From Alteripontixanthobacter muriae (GTDB taxonomy: Bacteria; Pseudomonadota; Alphaproteobacteria; Sphingomonadales; Sphingomonadaceae), in NCBI RefSeq assembly GCF_013336795.1, contig NZ_JAAFZT010000020.1:84465-148464 (forward strand): 64,000 nt of DNA, written 5' to 3'. Made by a program: the position numbers and the translations under genes. Position 1 is the first letter of the stretch. Each line of letters opens with the position of its first letter. Positions 20,246-29,552 of this stretch are shown piece after piece. The notes under the pieces are model-generated. The model had not been told where the DNA came from and searched no databases. It saw nothing but the letters and a program-made list of their open reading frames with translations.

Positions 20246-21610
20246 TCACTTCTTCTGCATTTCTTTCCGCTTCTTCATCGTGTCGTGGAAGCGGTCCGCC
20301 CAGCCGGGCTTCACCAGTTGATCGCTGCGGACCATCCGCAATTCACCCTCGGCCACATCGCGGCTGACCGCGCTTCCCGCAGCTACGATGGCGTCCGCCC
20401 CGATGCGCAGCGGTGCGATGAGCGACGAGTTGGAGCCGATGAACGCACGTTCGCCGATCTGGGTCCGGTGCTTGAAATAGCCATCGTAATTGCAGGTGAT
20501 GGTGCCCGCGCCGATATTCGCGCCCGCACCGACGTCGGCATCGCCGAGATAGGTAAGATGGCTCGCCTTCGCCCCTTCACCAAGCGTGGCGTTCTTGATC
20601 TCGACGAAATTGCCGACCTTCGCGCCTTTCTCAAGCACCGCGCCGGGCCGCAGGCGGGCATAGGGGCCGACAGTGACGCCTTCGCCCAGCGTGGCGCCTT
20701 CAAGGTGCGTGAAGGCGCGGATCGTCGCCCCGTCGGCCACCTTGACGCCCGGCCCGAAGACGACGTTCGGTTCTATGGTCACGTCCTGCCCCAGTTCCGT
20801 GTCCCAGCTGAAGAACACGGTCTCGGGCGCTTTCAGGCTGGCCCCTTCGGCCATGGCCTCCTCGCGCCGGTATGCCTGCCACTGTGCCTCTGCCGCGGCA
20901 AGTTCGGCGCGGCTGTTGATCCCGGCCACTTCGCCGGGATCGCCCGTCTTCACCACGGCGCAATGCCGCCCGTCTTCATTGGCGACGTTCACGATGTCGA
21001 CGAGGTAATATTCGCCCTGCGCATTGTCGTTCCCGACGCGTGAGAGCAGGTCGAACATGTCGGCGCTGCGGGCGGCCATCAGGCCGGAATTGCATAGGGT
21101 GCAGGCGCGCTCCTCGTCACTCGCATCCTTATATTCCACCATCTTCGCTACGCGGCCGGCATCGTCAGCGATGACACGGCCATACTGCAGCGCGTCCGCA
21201 GGTTCAAAGCCGAGCACGACCACGGCGGGGGCATCCTCGGCATGCAACCGGTCGAGCATGGCGGCCATAGTCTCGGGCCGCACGAAGGGAACGTCGCCAT
21301 ACAAAACCAGCACATCACCATCGAATTCGCGCAAGGCCTCCTGCGCCTGCTGCACGGCATGGCCGGTGCCTTCCTGCGGTTCCTGCAGGGCTGTCTCGGC
21401 GCGCCCGGCCAGCGCCCTCTCCATCTGGTCGCGCCCTGCGCCGACCACGACCACCGTCTTTTCCGGCGAAAGCGTGCCCACCGACGCCATCAGGTGATCG
21501 AGCATCGGCCTTCCGGCAATCGGATGCAGAACCTTGTGCGTGGCGGATTTCATCCTCGTGCCCTTGCCTGCGGCAAGGATGATGGCGGCGATCTTGGCGT
21601 GTCTTGTCAT
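20246..21610 (-). CDS. glmU: Bifunctional UDP-N-acetylglucosamine pyrophosphorylase / glucosamine-1-phosphate acetyltransferase
   Basis: 454 residues from ATG 21610; the frame is open upstream into the divergent gph gene but homology begins at MTRHAKIAAIILAAGKGTRM. GlmU acetylates glucosamine 1-phosphate and then couples it to UTP to give UDP-GlcNAc for peptidoglycan and lipid A. The N-terminal uridyltransferase domain has the LAAGKGTRM motif, and the C-terminal half is a left-handed beta helix built from hexapeptide repeats, with the acetyltransferase signature YLGDADVGAGANIGAGTI. Divergent from gph, 61 bp between starts. Confidence 0.98.
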   Translation of the reverse strand: MTRHAKIAAIILAAGKGTRMKSATHKVLHPIAGRPMLDHLMASVGTLSPEKTVVVVGAGRDQMERALAGRAETALQEPQEGTGHAVQQAQEALREFDGDVLVLYGDVPFVRPETMAAMLDRLHAEDAPAVVVLGFEPADALQYGRVIADDAGRVAKMVEYKDASDEERACTLCNSGLMAARSADMFDLLSRVGNDNAQGEYYLVDIVNVANEDGRHCAVVKTGDPGEVAGINSRAELAAAEAQWQAYRREEAMAEGASLKAPETVFFSWDTELGQDVTIEPNVVFGPGVKVADGATIRAFTHLEGATLGEGVTVGPYARLRPGAVLEKGAKVGNFVEIKNATLGEGAKASHLTYLGDADVGAGANIGAGTITCNYDGYFKHRTQIGERAFIGSNSSLIAPLRIGADAIVAAGSAVSRDVAEGELRMVRSDQLVKPGWADRFHDTMKKRKEMQKK

Positions 21611-21671
21611 GCCTCGTCCATTGCCACCATTTGCTTGCGGTTTGAAGTCGCTTGCGCCACGCGGGGCCGCA

Positions 21672-22361
21672 ATGAACGATTTCCCTCTCGACATCGTCGG
21701 CTTCGACCTCGACGGAACCCTGCTCGACACCCACCAGGATCTGGGGACGGCGGTGAACCACGCGCTGGATCTGGCAGGCCGTCCGGCAGTCCCGGTGGAG
21801 CGGATCGAAAGCCTGATCGGCGGCGGGGCCAAGCTGATGCTGCGCCGGGCGCTCGAAGAAACAGGCGGCATATCGGAGGAAGATTTCCGCCCGCTCTACA
21901 AGGCGCTGCTGGCTTATTACGGCGAACACAATGCCGATCATTCGCGCCCCTATCCGGGCGTGGTGGACACGCTTGACGAACTCGCGCGGCGGGGCGTGAA
22001 GCTGGCCGTGGTTACCAACAAGTTCGAAAGCTTCGCGAGCGACATCCTGCGAAAACTGTCGCTCGACCATCATTTCGGTGCAATCATCGGCGGCGACACC
22101 ATGGGCAAGGGCCGCGCGAAGCCAGCGCCCGATCCGATTTTCGAGATGATCCGCCGGCTGGCTGGCGATAATACCGATGTGTCGCGCGCCGCTTTCGTCG
22201 GTGACAGCAGTTACGACATCGGTTCCGCACGCGCTGCCGGTGTTCCGGTGATTGCCGCTGCGTATGGCTATTGCGACCGCTCTCCGCAGGATTTGGGCGC
22301 GGATGCGGTGATCGACACGATGGCGGACTGTATAGCCGCCCTGGAATCGCTCCGCGCCTGA
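21672..22361 (+). CDS. gph: Phosphoglycolate phosphatase (HAD family)
   Basis: 229 residues from ATG 21672. HAD motif I is FDLDGTLLDT (nucleophile Asp near residue 12), motif II is the Thr of VVTNK, and motif III/IV is FVGDSSYD. This arrangement and length fit Gph, which clears 2-phosphoglycolate made by oxidation of DNA 3' ends. Divergent from glmU. A role as a general HAD phosphatase cannot be excluded. Confidence 0.9.
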   Translation: MNDFPLDIVGFDLDGTLLDTHQDLGTAVNHALDLAGRPAVPVERIESLIGGGAKLMLRRALEETGGISEEDFRPLYKALLAYYGEHNADHSRPYPGVVDTLDELARRGVKLAVVTNKFESFASDILRKLSLDHHFGAIIGGDTMGKGRAKPAPDPIFEMIRRLAGDNTDVSRAAFVGDSSYDIGSARAAGVPVIAAAYGYCDRSPQDLGADAVIDTMADCIAALESLRA

Positions 22362-22490
22362 GTTTGCCCGCGCAACCAACGCCCTGCCCCTACGGCATGG
22401 CGGACCACCGCGAGCACGGTTGAAGCGCGCTGAAATCGGTGCCATTTCCGCTGCAGACCTTCATTCTTTCAGACCAAGAGGACCGATCAT

Positions 22491-23426
22491 ATGACCATTT
22501 CCTTCAAGGACCGCGTAGCAATCGTCACCGGCGCAGGCGGCGGCCTGGGCAAGGAATATGCCCTCGAACTCGCCCGCCGCGGCGCGAAGGTGGTGGTGAA
22601 CGATCTTGGCGGATCGCGAGACGGCACCGGCACATCGGATGCGGCAGCGCAGGTGGTCGAGGAAATCGAGAAGGCCGGCGGCGAAGCCATCGCCAATGGT
22701 GCGTCAGTCACTGAATACGACCAGATGGAAAAGATGGTCGCCGACGCCAAGCAGAAGTGGGGCGGCGTCCACGTCCTGATCAACAATGCCGGCGTGCTGC
22801 GCGACAAGAGCTTTGCGAAGATGAGCCCCGACGATTTCGAATTCGTCGTCCGCGTTCACCTGCTCGGCAGCGCTTACGCAACCAAGGCCGTCTGGGACAC
22901 GATGCGCGACCAGGCCTATGGCCGCATCCTGATGACCAGCAGCTCGACCGGCTTGTTCGGCAATTTCGGGCAGGCTAATTACGGCGCGGCGAAGCTGGGC
23001 CTTGCTGGTCTGACGAAGACGCTCCACCTTGAAGGCGCGAAATACAACATCAAGGTCAATTCTCTGTCGCCCGTCGCCGGAACGCGCATGACGGAAGACC
23101 TCTTCCCCGAAGAAGCATTCAAGCTCTTCGGCCCGGAAAATGTCGTGCCCGCCGCGCTGTTCCTGGTCAGCGAGGATTCGCCGACCAATGCCATCGTCGG
23201 TGCCGGTGCAGGCGGCTTCCATTCCGCCTGGGTCATGATGAACGACGCCGTGTGGCTGAAGGACGATGAACGCACCGTCGAAGGCTTTGCCGAGAACTGG
23301 GACAAGATTTCGGAAAAGAACAATCTGCACGCACCCCAGTCGGGTGCCGAACAGTCGGGCACGATCCTGAAGGCGATGCAGAGCGTGCTGGGCAAGGATG
23401 CGGCGCCCTCCTCCACCCGCGGCTAA
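22491..23426 (+). CDS. SDR family dehydrogenase, MFE-2 hydroxyacyl-CoA dehydrogenase type
   Basis: 311 residues. Rossmann motif VTGAGGGLGKEYALELA, NNAG at INNAGVLRDKSF, and the catalytic Tyr-x3-Lys in NYGAAKLGLAGL. The signature GAGGGLGxxYALxLAxRGAKVVVNDLGG is that of the dehydrogenase domain of multifunctional beta-oxidation enzymes (human HSD17B4 type), here without the hydratase domain. It likely oxidises a 3-hydroxyacyl-CoA with NAD. An AGAGGA ribosome site precedes ATG 22491, and a strong hairpin follows the stop. Confidence 0.88.
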   Translation: MTISFKDRVAIVTGAGGGLGKEYALELARRGAKVVVNDLGGSRDGTGTSDAAAQVVEEIEKAGGEAIANGASVTEYDQMEKMVADAKQKWGGVHVLINNAGVLRDKSFAKMSPDDFEFVVRVHLLGSAYATKAVWDTMRDQAYGRILMTSSSTGLFGNFGQANYGAAKLGLAGLTKTLHLEGAKYNIKVNSLSPVAGTRMTEDLFPEEAFKLFGPENVVPAALFLVSEDSPTNAIVGAGAGGFHSAWVMMNDAVWLKDDERTVEGFAENWDKISEKNNLHAPQSGAEQSGTILKAMQSVLGKDAAPSSTRG

Positions 23427-23445
23427 GCTTCGCTGCCCATTCAAC

Positions 23446-23479
23446 AAGACCCCCGCGCCGTTTGCGGCGCGGGGGTCTT
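23446..23479. terminator. Bidirectional stem-loop terminator
   Basis: Fifteen-pair perfect stem (23446-23460 with 23465-23479), TTTG loop, A/T bases at the stem foot giving a short T run on both strands. It sits between the convergent SDR gene and the DUF2794 gene, so it can end both transcripts. Confidence 0.85.
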
Positions 23480-23501
23480 CTTACGTCCGGGCCGACAGAA
23501 A

Positions 23502-23852
23502 TCAGGCGTCGACGGCTTTCACTAGTCTCCGTTCGACCGGGGCGAGAATGCCCGCGAGTTCGTGCCCGCGTTTCAGCACCTGTCCGTGTTCGCCATACAG
23601 CGTCCACATGCCCTGCTTGTTGCGCAAGGACGGTCGTTTCTCGACGCGCGTCTGCGGACGTTCGGCAGCCCTGCGGAAGGCGTCGAACATGGCGGCCTCG
23701 CGGGTAAAATCCATGGCGTAGTCGCGCCACTGCCCTGCCGCCACCATCCGTCCGTACAGGTCGAGAATGCGCTGCAACTCGTCACGGGCGAAAGCTGTCT
23801 GCAATGGCTGCTGCCCGGGAAAGGGCAGCACCGTGCCGGAAAAAGCCGCCAT
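23502..23852 (-). CDS. DUF2794 domain protein
   Basis: 116 residues from ATG 23852, which shares a base with the cysE stop (TGATG), so translation is probably coupled. The central phrase ELQRILDLYGRMVAAGQWRDYAMDF and the basic ending match the DUF2794 family found in Alphaproteobacteria. No signal peptide, membrane segment or catalytic motif is seen; function unknown. Last gene of the minus-strand group DUF2066-like, hdaA-like, cysE, DUF2794. Confidence 0.82.
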   Translation of the reverse strand: MAAFSGTVLPFPGQQPLQTAFARDELQRILDLYGRMVAAGQWRDYAMDFTREAAMFDAFRRAAERPQTRVEKRPSLRNKQGMWTLYGEHGQVLKRGHELAGILAPVERRLVKAVDA

Positions 23853-24550
23853 CAACTGTCCGTCCCGCTGCGACGCGCGGCATCTTCGCCGCCTGATTTC
23901 AGGCGTTCCAATTCGTCGTGCAACGCTTTCACCTGCACTTCCAGCGCTATCATCCGCTTGTCCTCGGGCCGAGGCGTAGTGGTTTCGTCGCACGGCGTGC
24001 CATAGGGCATGAACCCGCGCATCCATGTTTCCACCGGCACCAGCGTGGACCGCGCCTTCATGCCGATCATCGTCGCCCCTTCGGGCACATCGTCGGTTAC
24101 GACGGCATTCGCGCCCACGCGGGCGCGCTCGCCGATTTCGATCGGGCCGATGACCTGCGCGCCCGACCCGATGATGACATTATCCCGCAAGGTCGGGTGG
24201 CGTTTGCCGGGCACGCCATTCGTCGGATTGGTTCCGCCGAGCGTCACGCATTGGTAGATTGTCACATTGTCGCCGATCTCGGCGGTTTCGCCGATGACGG
24301 TGAAGCCGTGATCGATGAACAGATTGCGCCCGATGGTCGCGCCCGGGTGGATATCGATGGCGGTGATCATGCGCGAGAAGTGGTTCACGAAGCGTGCCAG
24401 GAAGAACAGATCGGCCTCGAACAGCCAATGCGCCACGCGGTGCAGGGCCATGGCCAGAACGCCCGGATAGAGCAGGATCTCCCAGCGGGATCGCGGCGCG
24501 GGGTCACGGGCGCGAATGGAGTCCAGATAGGAGACGAGACGGTCAAACAT
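23852..24550 (-). CDS. cysE: Serine O-acetyltransferase (EpsC/CysE type)
   Basis: 232 residues. The short N-terminal helical part with DIHPGATIGRNLFIDHG leads into a left-handed beta helix (IGETAEIGDNVTIYQCVTLG), the signature of serine acetyltransferases that make O-acetylserine from serine and acetyl-CoA for cysteine synthesis. The C-terminal 40 residues form a helical tail (MIALEVQVKALHDELERL) that may be a coiled coil, longer than in minimal CysE. Translationally coupled to DUF2794 and 27 bp after hdaA. Confidence 0.95.
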   Translation of the reverse strand: MFDRLVSYLDSIRARDPAPRSRWEILLYPGVLAMALHRVAHWLFEADLFFLARFVNHFSRMITAIDIHPGATIGRNLFIDHGFTVIGETAEIGDNVTIYQCVTLGGTNPTNGVPGKRHPTLRDNVIIGSGAQVIGPIEIGERARVGANAVVTDDVPEGATMIGMKARSTLVPVETWMRGFMPYGTPCDETTTPRPEDKRMIALEVQVKALHDELERLKSGGEDAARRSGTDS

Positions 24551-24577
24551 CAGGGCAAGTCTCCCACCTAAAACGCG

Positions 24578-25204
24578 TCAGATCAAGCGCGGTTGCCTTT
24601 CCGCCCCTGCCTCCGCGTCGCTTACAGCTTCCAGCGCCTCTCGCCAGAGGGACATGGTTGCCGCACTCTTGCGTTCCAGGCTCAGCCTGTCGATCTCGGC
24701 CACGAGGGTCTCGATACCGGCAAAGCTGCGCATGACACGCGGCACGAGATAGGTAAGCGCGCCCTCGCCCAGTGCAAGACCTGCCTGCTCGGCATGGCTT
24801 TCGATCAGCGCGGCGACCATCGCATCGTCAGGCACGCCGATCTGGAGGGGGAGCGCCGCTCCGATCCGCGACCGCAGATCGGGCAAGGCGATATCCCAGC
24901 GTTCCGCACCGGTCACCAGCAGCAGCGCATCGCCGCTCTCCTGCGCGCGGTTCCAGCGGTGGAACAGGTCGGTTTCGTCGAGCGTGTCGGCATCGTCCAC
25001 GACTTCGCGCCCGCCCTGCACCGCGAACCAGCGCGCCAGCAGCGATCGGCCCGAACGGGGCGGGCCTGACAGGATCGCAGTGCGGAACGGCCAGCCTGAC
25101 GGGCTGGACAGTGCCTCGACCGCTGCCTCATTCGCATTGCCGACGACGATCCGCGCCGGTTCGCGGCCCGGTCCTTGCGACAGTGGAAGCGCGAATTGCG
25201 ACAC
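24578..25204 (-). CDS. hdaA: DnaA-regulatory HdaA/Hda-like ATPase
   Basis: 208 residues, about half of DnaA and lacking the DNA-binding domain. It has the opening MSQFALPLSQGPG typical of the family clamp-binding region, a P-loop of the form GPPRSGRS in which the usual Lys is Arg, a Walker B-like aspartate pair in VVDDADTL, and a C-terminal lid with sensor features. Hda-class proteins act with the sliding clamp to convert DnaA-ATP to DnaA-ADP and so limit initiation. The Arg in the P-loop position is shared with E. coli Hda. It is co-directional with the DUF2066-like gene, 6 bp apart. Confidence 0.88.
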   Translation of the reverse strand: MSQFALPLSQGPGREPARIVVGNANEAAVEALSSPSGWPFRTAILSGPPRSGRSLLARWFAVQGGREVVDDADTLDETDLFHRWNRAQESGDALLLVTGAERWDIALPDLRSRIGAALPLQIGVPDDAMVAALIESHAEQAGLALGEGALTYLVPRVMRSFAGIETLVAEIDRLSLERKSAATMSLWREALEAVSDAEAGAERQPRLI

Positions 25205-25210
25205 TTGCCG

Positions 25211-26530
25211 TCAGCGGCTGATGGAGAGCGAATTCGCCCCTTGCGAGACGTTGAAGCCGCGCGCGCGCAACGCGGCCGCGAGTTCGGATAGGTCTCCGGC
25301 GAAACTGACCGACATGACGGAAGTTCCGCCAAGGGCGAGGCTGGTGGTCGATACGCCGCGCACGCCCGCTGCGCTGCGAACGGCGGCAAGCGACGCGTCG
25401 ACCGCTCCTGCGTCGGGTGTGCTGAACTGCACGGTGTAGCTGCTGGTCTGCGCGGGCAGATCGGGCAAGGTGATGGTCGGCGCTTCCTCACGCGCTTCGC
25501 GTGCGGCAGCAGCATTTGCCCTCGCGCGCCGGGCCTGCGCTTCGGCGGCAGCGGCGGCCCGTTCCTGGGCGCCTGCCTGCCGGCCCATTTCGATGAGACG
25601 CTGCAGAGCCGGGTCCATTTCGGGCGTGTCGAGATTGAGCGTCGGATCGGGCGTGAGAGTACCCTGCGCAAGGGCCCGCTGGAAGATCTGGTCGAACCGC
25701 ACCACCGCCTTCGCCAGCATCGCATCGAGCTCGGCCGACGTATCCGCTGTCATGGTGAAGGTTTCGAGAAAGCGGCTGTCCGGCCCGTAACGCGCGGTGA
25801 AGGTACCCTCGATCGGCCCGCCCGGGTAACGATAGCGAAGCTGCGCGATGGGAACGAGCACATCCGACGCGCCCAGCTGGTCGAGCACGGTGCGCCACCA
25901 AGTACGGCTGCGGCGACCCACCTGCCCCGCCGTTACCAGCAGCGAATCGCCGCCCGCGCCAGAGGGCCTGACGTAGTCGATCCGGCTGCCACCCGTCTGG
26001 TATTCCGCCCAGGCCCGCTGCCAGGGATTGCGCATCTCGTAGACGGTTTCGACCCCGCCCGAGATTGTTACCGGCACCAGCAGCATCGGGGCGGAGCGTT
26101 CCGCCTGTCCGCCTGTGCCGAGATACTGCCCTGCCCGCTGGCGATCGAAGATTACCCCGACTGTGGCGATATAGCGCTTCGGCCCGATCCGCTCGCGCTC
26201 GACCACGATGGCGGATACCAGCCCTTCGAGCTGCGAATCGGAGATTTCGGGTCCGTCGATCCTTTCCCAAGCCAGCTTCGCCGCTTCCTGCCAACCGGCG
26301 GCGCGTGCTTCCTCTGCCGTTTCGCCGCTGGTATCGACCTCGATCCCGCCGACGTTAATGTCGCTGCTGCTGGCGACCGGCGCGATCCCGCGATCGCCGC
26401 CCACTTGCGCCACCAGAGCAGCGCCGCCGAGCACCGTCAGGCCGAGCAGGAAAGGCGTCACCGCGCGCTTCATGGTCCGCAGGGAACCTGTGCCGCGCTG
26501 GGGCCGGGTGGAGTGGCTGGAATCGCTCAT
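25211..26530 (-). CDS. DUF2066-like membrane-anchored protein
   Basis: 439 residues from ATG 26530 (alternative 26473, which begins MKRAVTPFLLGL). One hydrophobic segment near residues 22-42 acts as a signal or anchor. The middle resembles DUF2066: a repeated-alanine helix (EEARAAGWQEAAKLAW), an RYIATVGVIFDRQRAGQYL strand pair and a MLLVPVTISGG block. A Gln/Ala/Arg-rich coiled stretch follows (about 340-375), then a C-terminal ferredoxin-like domain resembling heavy-metal-associated domains but without the metal-binding cysteines. Function unknown. Divergent from purM and first of a four-gene minus operon with hdaA; the gene pair is syntenic in many alphaproteobacteria by recollection. Confidence 0.68.
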   Translation of the reverse strand: MSDSSHSTRPQRGTGSLRTMKRAVTPFLLGLTVLGGAALVAQVGGDRGIAPVASSSDINVGGIEVDTSGETAEEARAAGWQEAAKLAWERIDGPEISDSQLEGLVSAIVVERERIGPKRYIATVGVIFDRQRAGQYLGTGGQAERSAPMLLVPVTISGGVETVYEMRNPWQRAWAEYQTGGSRIDYVRPSGAGGDSLLVTAGQVGRRSRTWWRTVLDQLGASDVLVPIAQLRYRYPGGPIEGTFTARYGPDSRFLETFTMTADTSAELDAMLAKAVVRFDQIFQRALAQGTLTPDPTLNLDTPEMDPALQRLIEMGRQAGAQERAAAAAEAQARRARANAAAAREAREEAPTITLPDLPAQTSSYTVQFSTPDAGAVDASLAAVRSAAGVRGVSTTSLALGGTSVMSVSFAGDLSELAAALRARGFNVSQGANSLSISR

Positions 26531-26600
26531 CGGGGAAAACTGACCGCCTTTTGCCGAATGAAGCGTGGAAATCCAAGCGTGAAAGTCTATGCCCGCCATT

Positions 26601-27731
26601 ATGACAGACGACGGAACGAATGATTCAGGCGGCGGACCTGCCGAAAAGCCCGGCTATACCTATGCGCAATCGGGGGTGTCCATCGCCGCTGGCAATGCGC
26701 TGGTCAAGGCCATCGGGCCGCTCGCCCGCGCCACCGCTCGCCCGGGAGCGACATCGGAACTCGGCGGCTTCGGCGGATTTTTCGACCCGCGCGCCGCCGG
26801 TTACAGGGATCCGCTGCTGGTTGCGGCCAATGACGGCGTCGGCACGAAGCTGAAGCTGGGGATAGAATACGACCGGCACGACAGCGTCGGTGTCGACCTT
26901 GTGGCCATGTGCGTGAACGATCTGATCGTACAAGGCGCTGAACCCCTGTTCTTCCTGGATTATTTCGCCACCGGCAAACTGGACAACGAGGTTGCGACCC
27001 GCGTTGTCGCCGGGATAGCGGAAGGGTGCCGGATTGCACGCTGTGCGTTGATCGGCGGAGAAACGGCGGAGATGCCGGGCATGTACGGACCGGGCGATTA
27101 CGATCTGGCCGGTTTCTGCGTCGGCGCGGTGGAGCGCGGAGAACAGATCACCGGCGAGAAACTTGCGCCGGGTCACGTGCTGCTCGGCCTCGCCAGTTCC
27201 GGCGTGCATTCCAACGGCTATTCGCTTGTCAGAAAGCTGGCGGCCGACCTTTCGTGGAAGCTCGACCGCCCTGCCCTGTTCGATCAGGAACGGCTGCTGA
27301 TCGATACGCTGATCGAACCGACGCGCATCTATGTCGCTTCGCTGCTGCCGCTGCTGAAGGCCGGCAAGATCGACGCGCTGGCCCATATCACCGGCGGCGG
27401 ACTGCTGGAGAATATTCCGCGGATCCTGCCGGAAGGCGCGCGCGCCGTCGTGGATGCCGATCGTTGGGAGCAATCACGGCTGATGGCGTTCCTGCAGGCG
27501 CAGGGCCGGATCGAACCTGCCGAGATGGCCCGAACCTTCAATTGCGGCCTCGGCATGGTGCTGGCGGTCGCGCCCGAACTGGCGGATGAGGTTACCGCTG
27601 CCCTGGAAGCCTGCGGCGAAAGTGTTTCTCGCATCGGCACGATCGAGGCGGGCGAGCGCGGCTGCTCCGTTCGTGGGAGCCAGGGCACATGGTCTGCCCG
27701 CGCTGACTGGGAAGCCACGCATGAGGGCTGA
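26601..27731 (+). CDS. purM: Phosphoribosylformylglycinamidine cyclo-ligase (AIR synthetase)
   Basis: 376 residues from ATG 26601; an in-frame ATG at 26589 adds four residues and neither has a clear ribosome site. PurM makes aminoimidazole ribonucleotide from FGAM and ATP in purine synthesis. Recognisable blocks are [17 protein letters not shown] at the start, [10 protein letters not shown], the [11 protein letters not shown] phosphate loop and [17 protein letters not shown]. Its end overlaps the purN start by 11 bases. Confidence 0.97.
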   Translation: MTDDGTNDSGGGPAEKPGYTYAQSGVSIAAGNALVKAIGPLARATARPGATSELGGFGGFFDPRAAGYRDPLLVAANDGVGTKLKLGIEYDRHDSVGVDLVAMCVNDLIVQGAEPLFFLDYFATGKLDNEVATRVVAGIAEGCRIARCALIGGETAEMPGMYGPGDYDLAGFCVGAVERGEQITGEKLAPGHVLLGLASSGVHSNGYSLVRKLAADLSWKLDRPALFDQERLLIDTLIEPTRIYVASLLPLLKAGKIDALAHITGGGLLENIPRILPEGARAVVDADRWEQSRLMAFLQAQGRIEPAEMARTFNCGLGMVLAVAPELADEVTAALEACGESVSRIGTIEAGERGCSVRGSQGTWSARADWEATHEG

Positions 27732-28353
27732 CGCGCCTGGCGACGCCGGGCCGAACTCACGCAAGATCCCGGTGGCGGTGCTGATCTCTGGAAGCGGCAC
27801 GAATATGGCGGCTCTGCTGCACGCCAGCCGTCTGCCCGATGCAGCCTATGAAATCGTCCTCGTCGCGAGCAACGATCCCGGCGCGCCGGGGCTTCGTTTC
27901 GCCGAGGCGGAAGGACTGCCGGTCTTCGCGATTTCGCATCGCGGTCAGGACCGGGCCGCGCATGACGCGACCATGGGCGACGCGATCGAGAACTCCGGTG
28001 CAGAACTCGTCGCGCTGGCTGGTTACATGCGTATTTTGACCGAAGAATTCGTGCAGCGCTTTGCCGGGCGTCTCGTCAACATCCACCCGTCGCTGCTGCC
28101 TAAATACCGTGGCCTGCGCACGCATGAGCGGGCCCTTGCGGCTGGTGATGCAGCAGCGGGCGTGTCGGTGCATTTCGTCACCGCCGAACTGGACGCTGGC
28201 GAGGTTCTTGGCCGTCTGGAGGTCAGGACCATGCCCGACGACACGCCTGATACCCTGGCCGCACGGGTGCTGATCGCAGAGCATCAGCTTTACCCGCATG
28301 TGGTGAACAGCCTCGCAATGCGTCTGCAATCCGCCGGTTCGGCAAGCGGGTGA
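27721..28353 (+). CDS. purN: Phosphoribosylglycinamide formyltransferase
   Basis: 210 residues from ATG 27721, overlapping purM. PurN transfers the formyl group from 10-formyl-THF to GAR. It shows the GSGTNM phosphate loop, the catalytic [10 protein letters not shown] block with the conserved Asn-x-His, and [11 protein letters not shown] with the catalytic Asp. The stop shares bases with the start of the sulfotransferase gene, indicating coupled translation. Confidence 0.96.
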   Translation: MRADAPGDAGPNSRKIPVAVLISGSGTNMAALLHASRLPDAAYEIVLVASNDPGAPGLRFAEAEGLPVFAISHRGQDRAAHDATMGDAIENSGAELVALAGYMRILTEEFVQRFAGRLVNIHPSLLPKYRGLRTHERALAAGDAAAGVSVHFVTAELDAGEVLGRLEVRTMPDDTPDTLAARVLIAEHQLYPHVVNSLAMRLQSAGSASG

Positions 28354-29552
28354 TGCCGCCGCCACGGCCACACCCGCTTGCCCGCGCGCCGATCGTCGCT
28401 CGGCTGGACCGCTGGCTCGCCACGGCATGGGAGAAGGGACTGCTCAGCCGTCCGCCGCTTGACGCCGAAGCGATCATGCGGGCGGGCCGTGGCCGATATG
28501 CAGGTGGGGACGAGGAAGGCGGACGCAGCGCCGAAGAAGTGGCGGATTTCCGGATTCGTCTGGAGCATCTCTCGGCGGCGCTGGAAAGTGAAGCGCGGCT
28601 CAACAACCTGGGCCGCACGATAGCTCATGGTCAGTTAACGCGAGTCGTCCGGCAACGCCATGCGCTTGGGCGGATCTGGCGGCAAAACCCCGAGCGAGCG
28701 CGCACGGCACTTGCCGATCCGATCATCGTCATCGGCCAGATGCGCGCCGGTACCACCCGTATCCACCGCCTGCTGGCCGCCGACCCGGCCCATTCCGCCA
28801 CGCGATTTTGCGACAGCTGGAACCCGGTGCCAGCCCGCATCGACCTGCGCCCCTTGTGGAGCGCTCTGGCGCTGTTCTGCGGGCGGCGGCTGGACCCCTG
28901 GATCGATACAATTCATCCTTTCGGAGCCGGGCGGGTCGATGAAGAACTCGGTTGGCTCGCCTCTGCTCTTGGCGCTTCGGCCTATGAGGCGCAGTGGCGC
29001 ATCCCGGCCTACGGCCGTTTCAGCGAGCAGCGCGATGCGGGTCCGATTTATGCGGAATTCGCCCGCATCCTGCGAATGGATGCGGCGTTCCACGGCAATG
29101 CCGACCGGCCGCGGGTGATGAAGGTTCCGCAATTCGCCGAAGACCTGTCTGAACTGTTGCGGCAGTTCCCCCGCGCCCGGCTCATCATCGCCCGGCGCGA
29201 GGATGCCGATGTGGTACGCAGCGCGGCATCGCTCGTCGCCAACCAGATGACGATCCAGTCCGATCACGCCGACATGGCCTGGATCGAAGAAGAATGGACC
29301 GCCAAGATAGCGCTCCGACGAGAACGCGTGCAATCTGCTTTGGCAGGCCACGACGCCCCTATTGCGGAGGTCAATTTCGATGCGATATCAGCAGATTGGC
29401 GCAGCGCGGTACGGTGGATCTATGCCGATCTCGGACTGCACCTGACCCCGGCGGCCATGAAGTTTATGGAACGCGAACAGCAGGTTGCGGGCCAGGATGC
29501 CCATCACGCGCACAAAGGTCAGATGGCGCAATTCGGCGAAATCGCGGGCTAG
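28353..29552 (+). CDS. Sulfotransferase family protein
   Basis: 399 residues from ATG 28353, which forms TGATG with the purN stop (a GTG at 28350 is also possible). The PAPS-binding 5'-phosphosulfate loop reads GQMRAGTTRIHRLLA, the 3'-phosphate region RARLIIARREDADVVRSAA, and a C-terminal helix carries YADLGLHLTP. The basic N-terminal 120 residues are typical of the cytosolic or membrane-facing bacterial group. Acceptor unknown. Why it is coupled to purine synthesis genes is unclear; the position may simply be fused transcription. The final TAG overlaps the stop of the convergent NTF2-like gene. Confidence 0.87.
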   Translation: MPPPRPHPLARAPIVARLDRWLATAWEKGLLSRPPLDAEAIMRAGRGRYAGGDEEGGRSAEEVADFRIRLEHLSAALESEARLNNLGRTIAHGQLTRVVRQRHALGRIWRQNPERARTALADPIIVIGQMRAGTTRIHRLLAADPAHSATRFCDSWNPVPARIDLRPLWSALALFCGRRLDPWIDTIHPFGAGRVDEELGWLASALGASAYEAQWRIPAYGRFSEQRDAGPIYAEFARILRMDAAFHGNADRPRVMKVPQFAEDLSELLRQFPRARLIIARREDADVVRSAASLVANQMTIQSDHADMAWIEEEWTAKIALRRERVQSALAGHDAPIAEVNFDAISADWRSAVRWIYADLGLHLTPAAMKFMEREQQVAGQDAHHAHKGQMAQFGEIAG

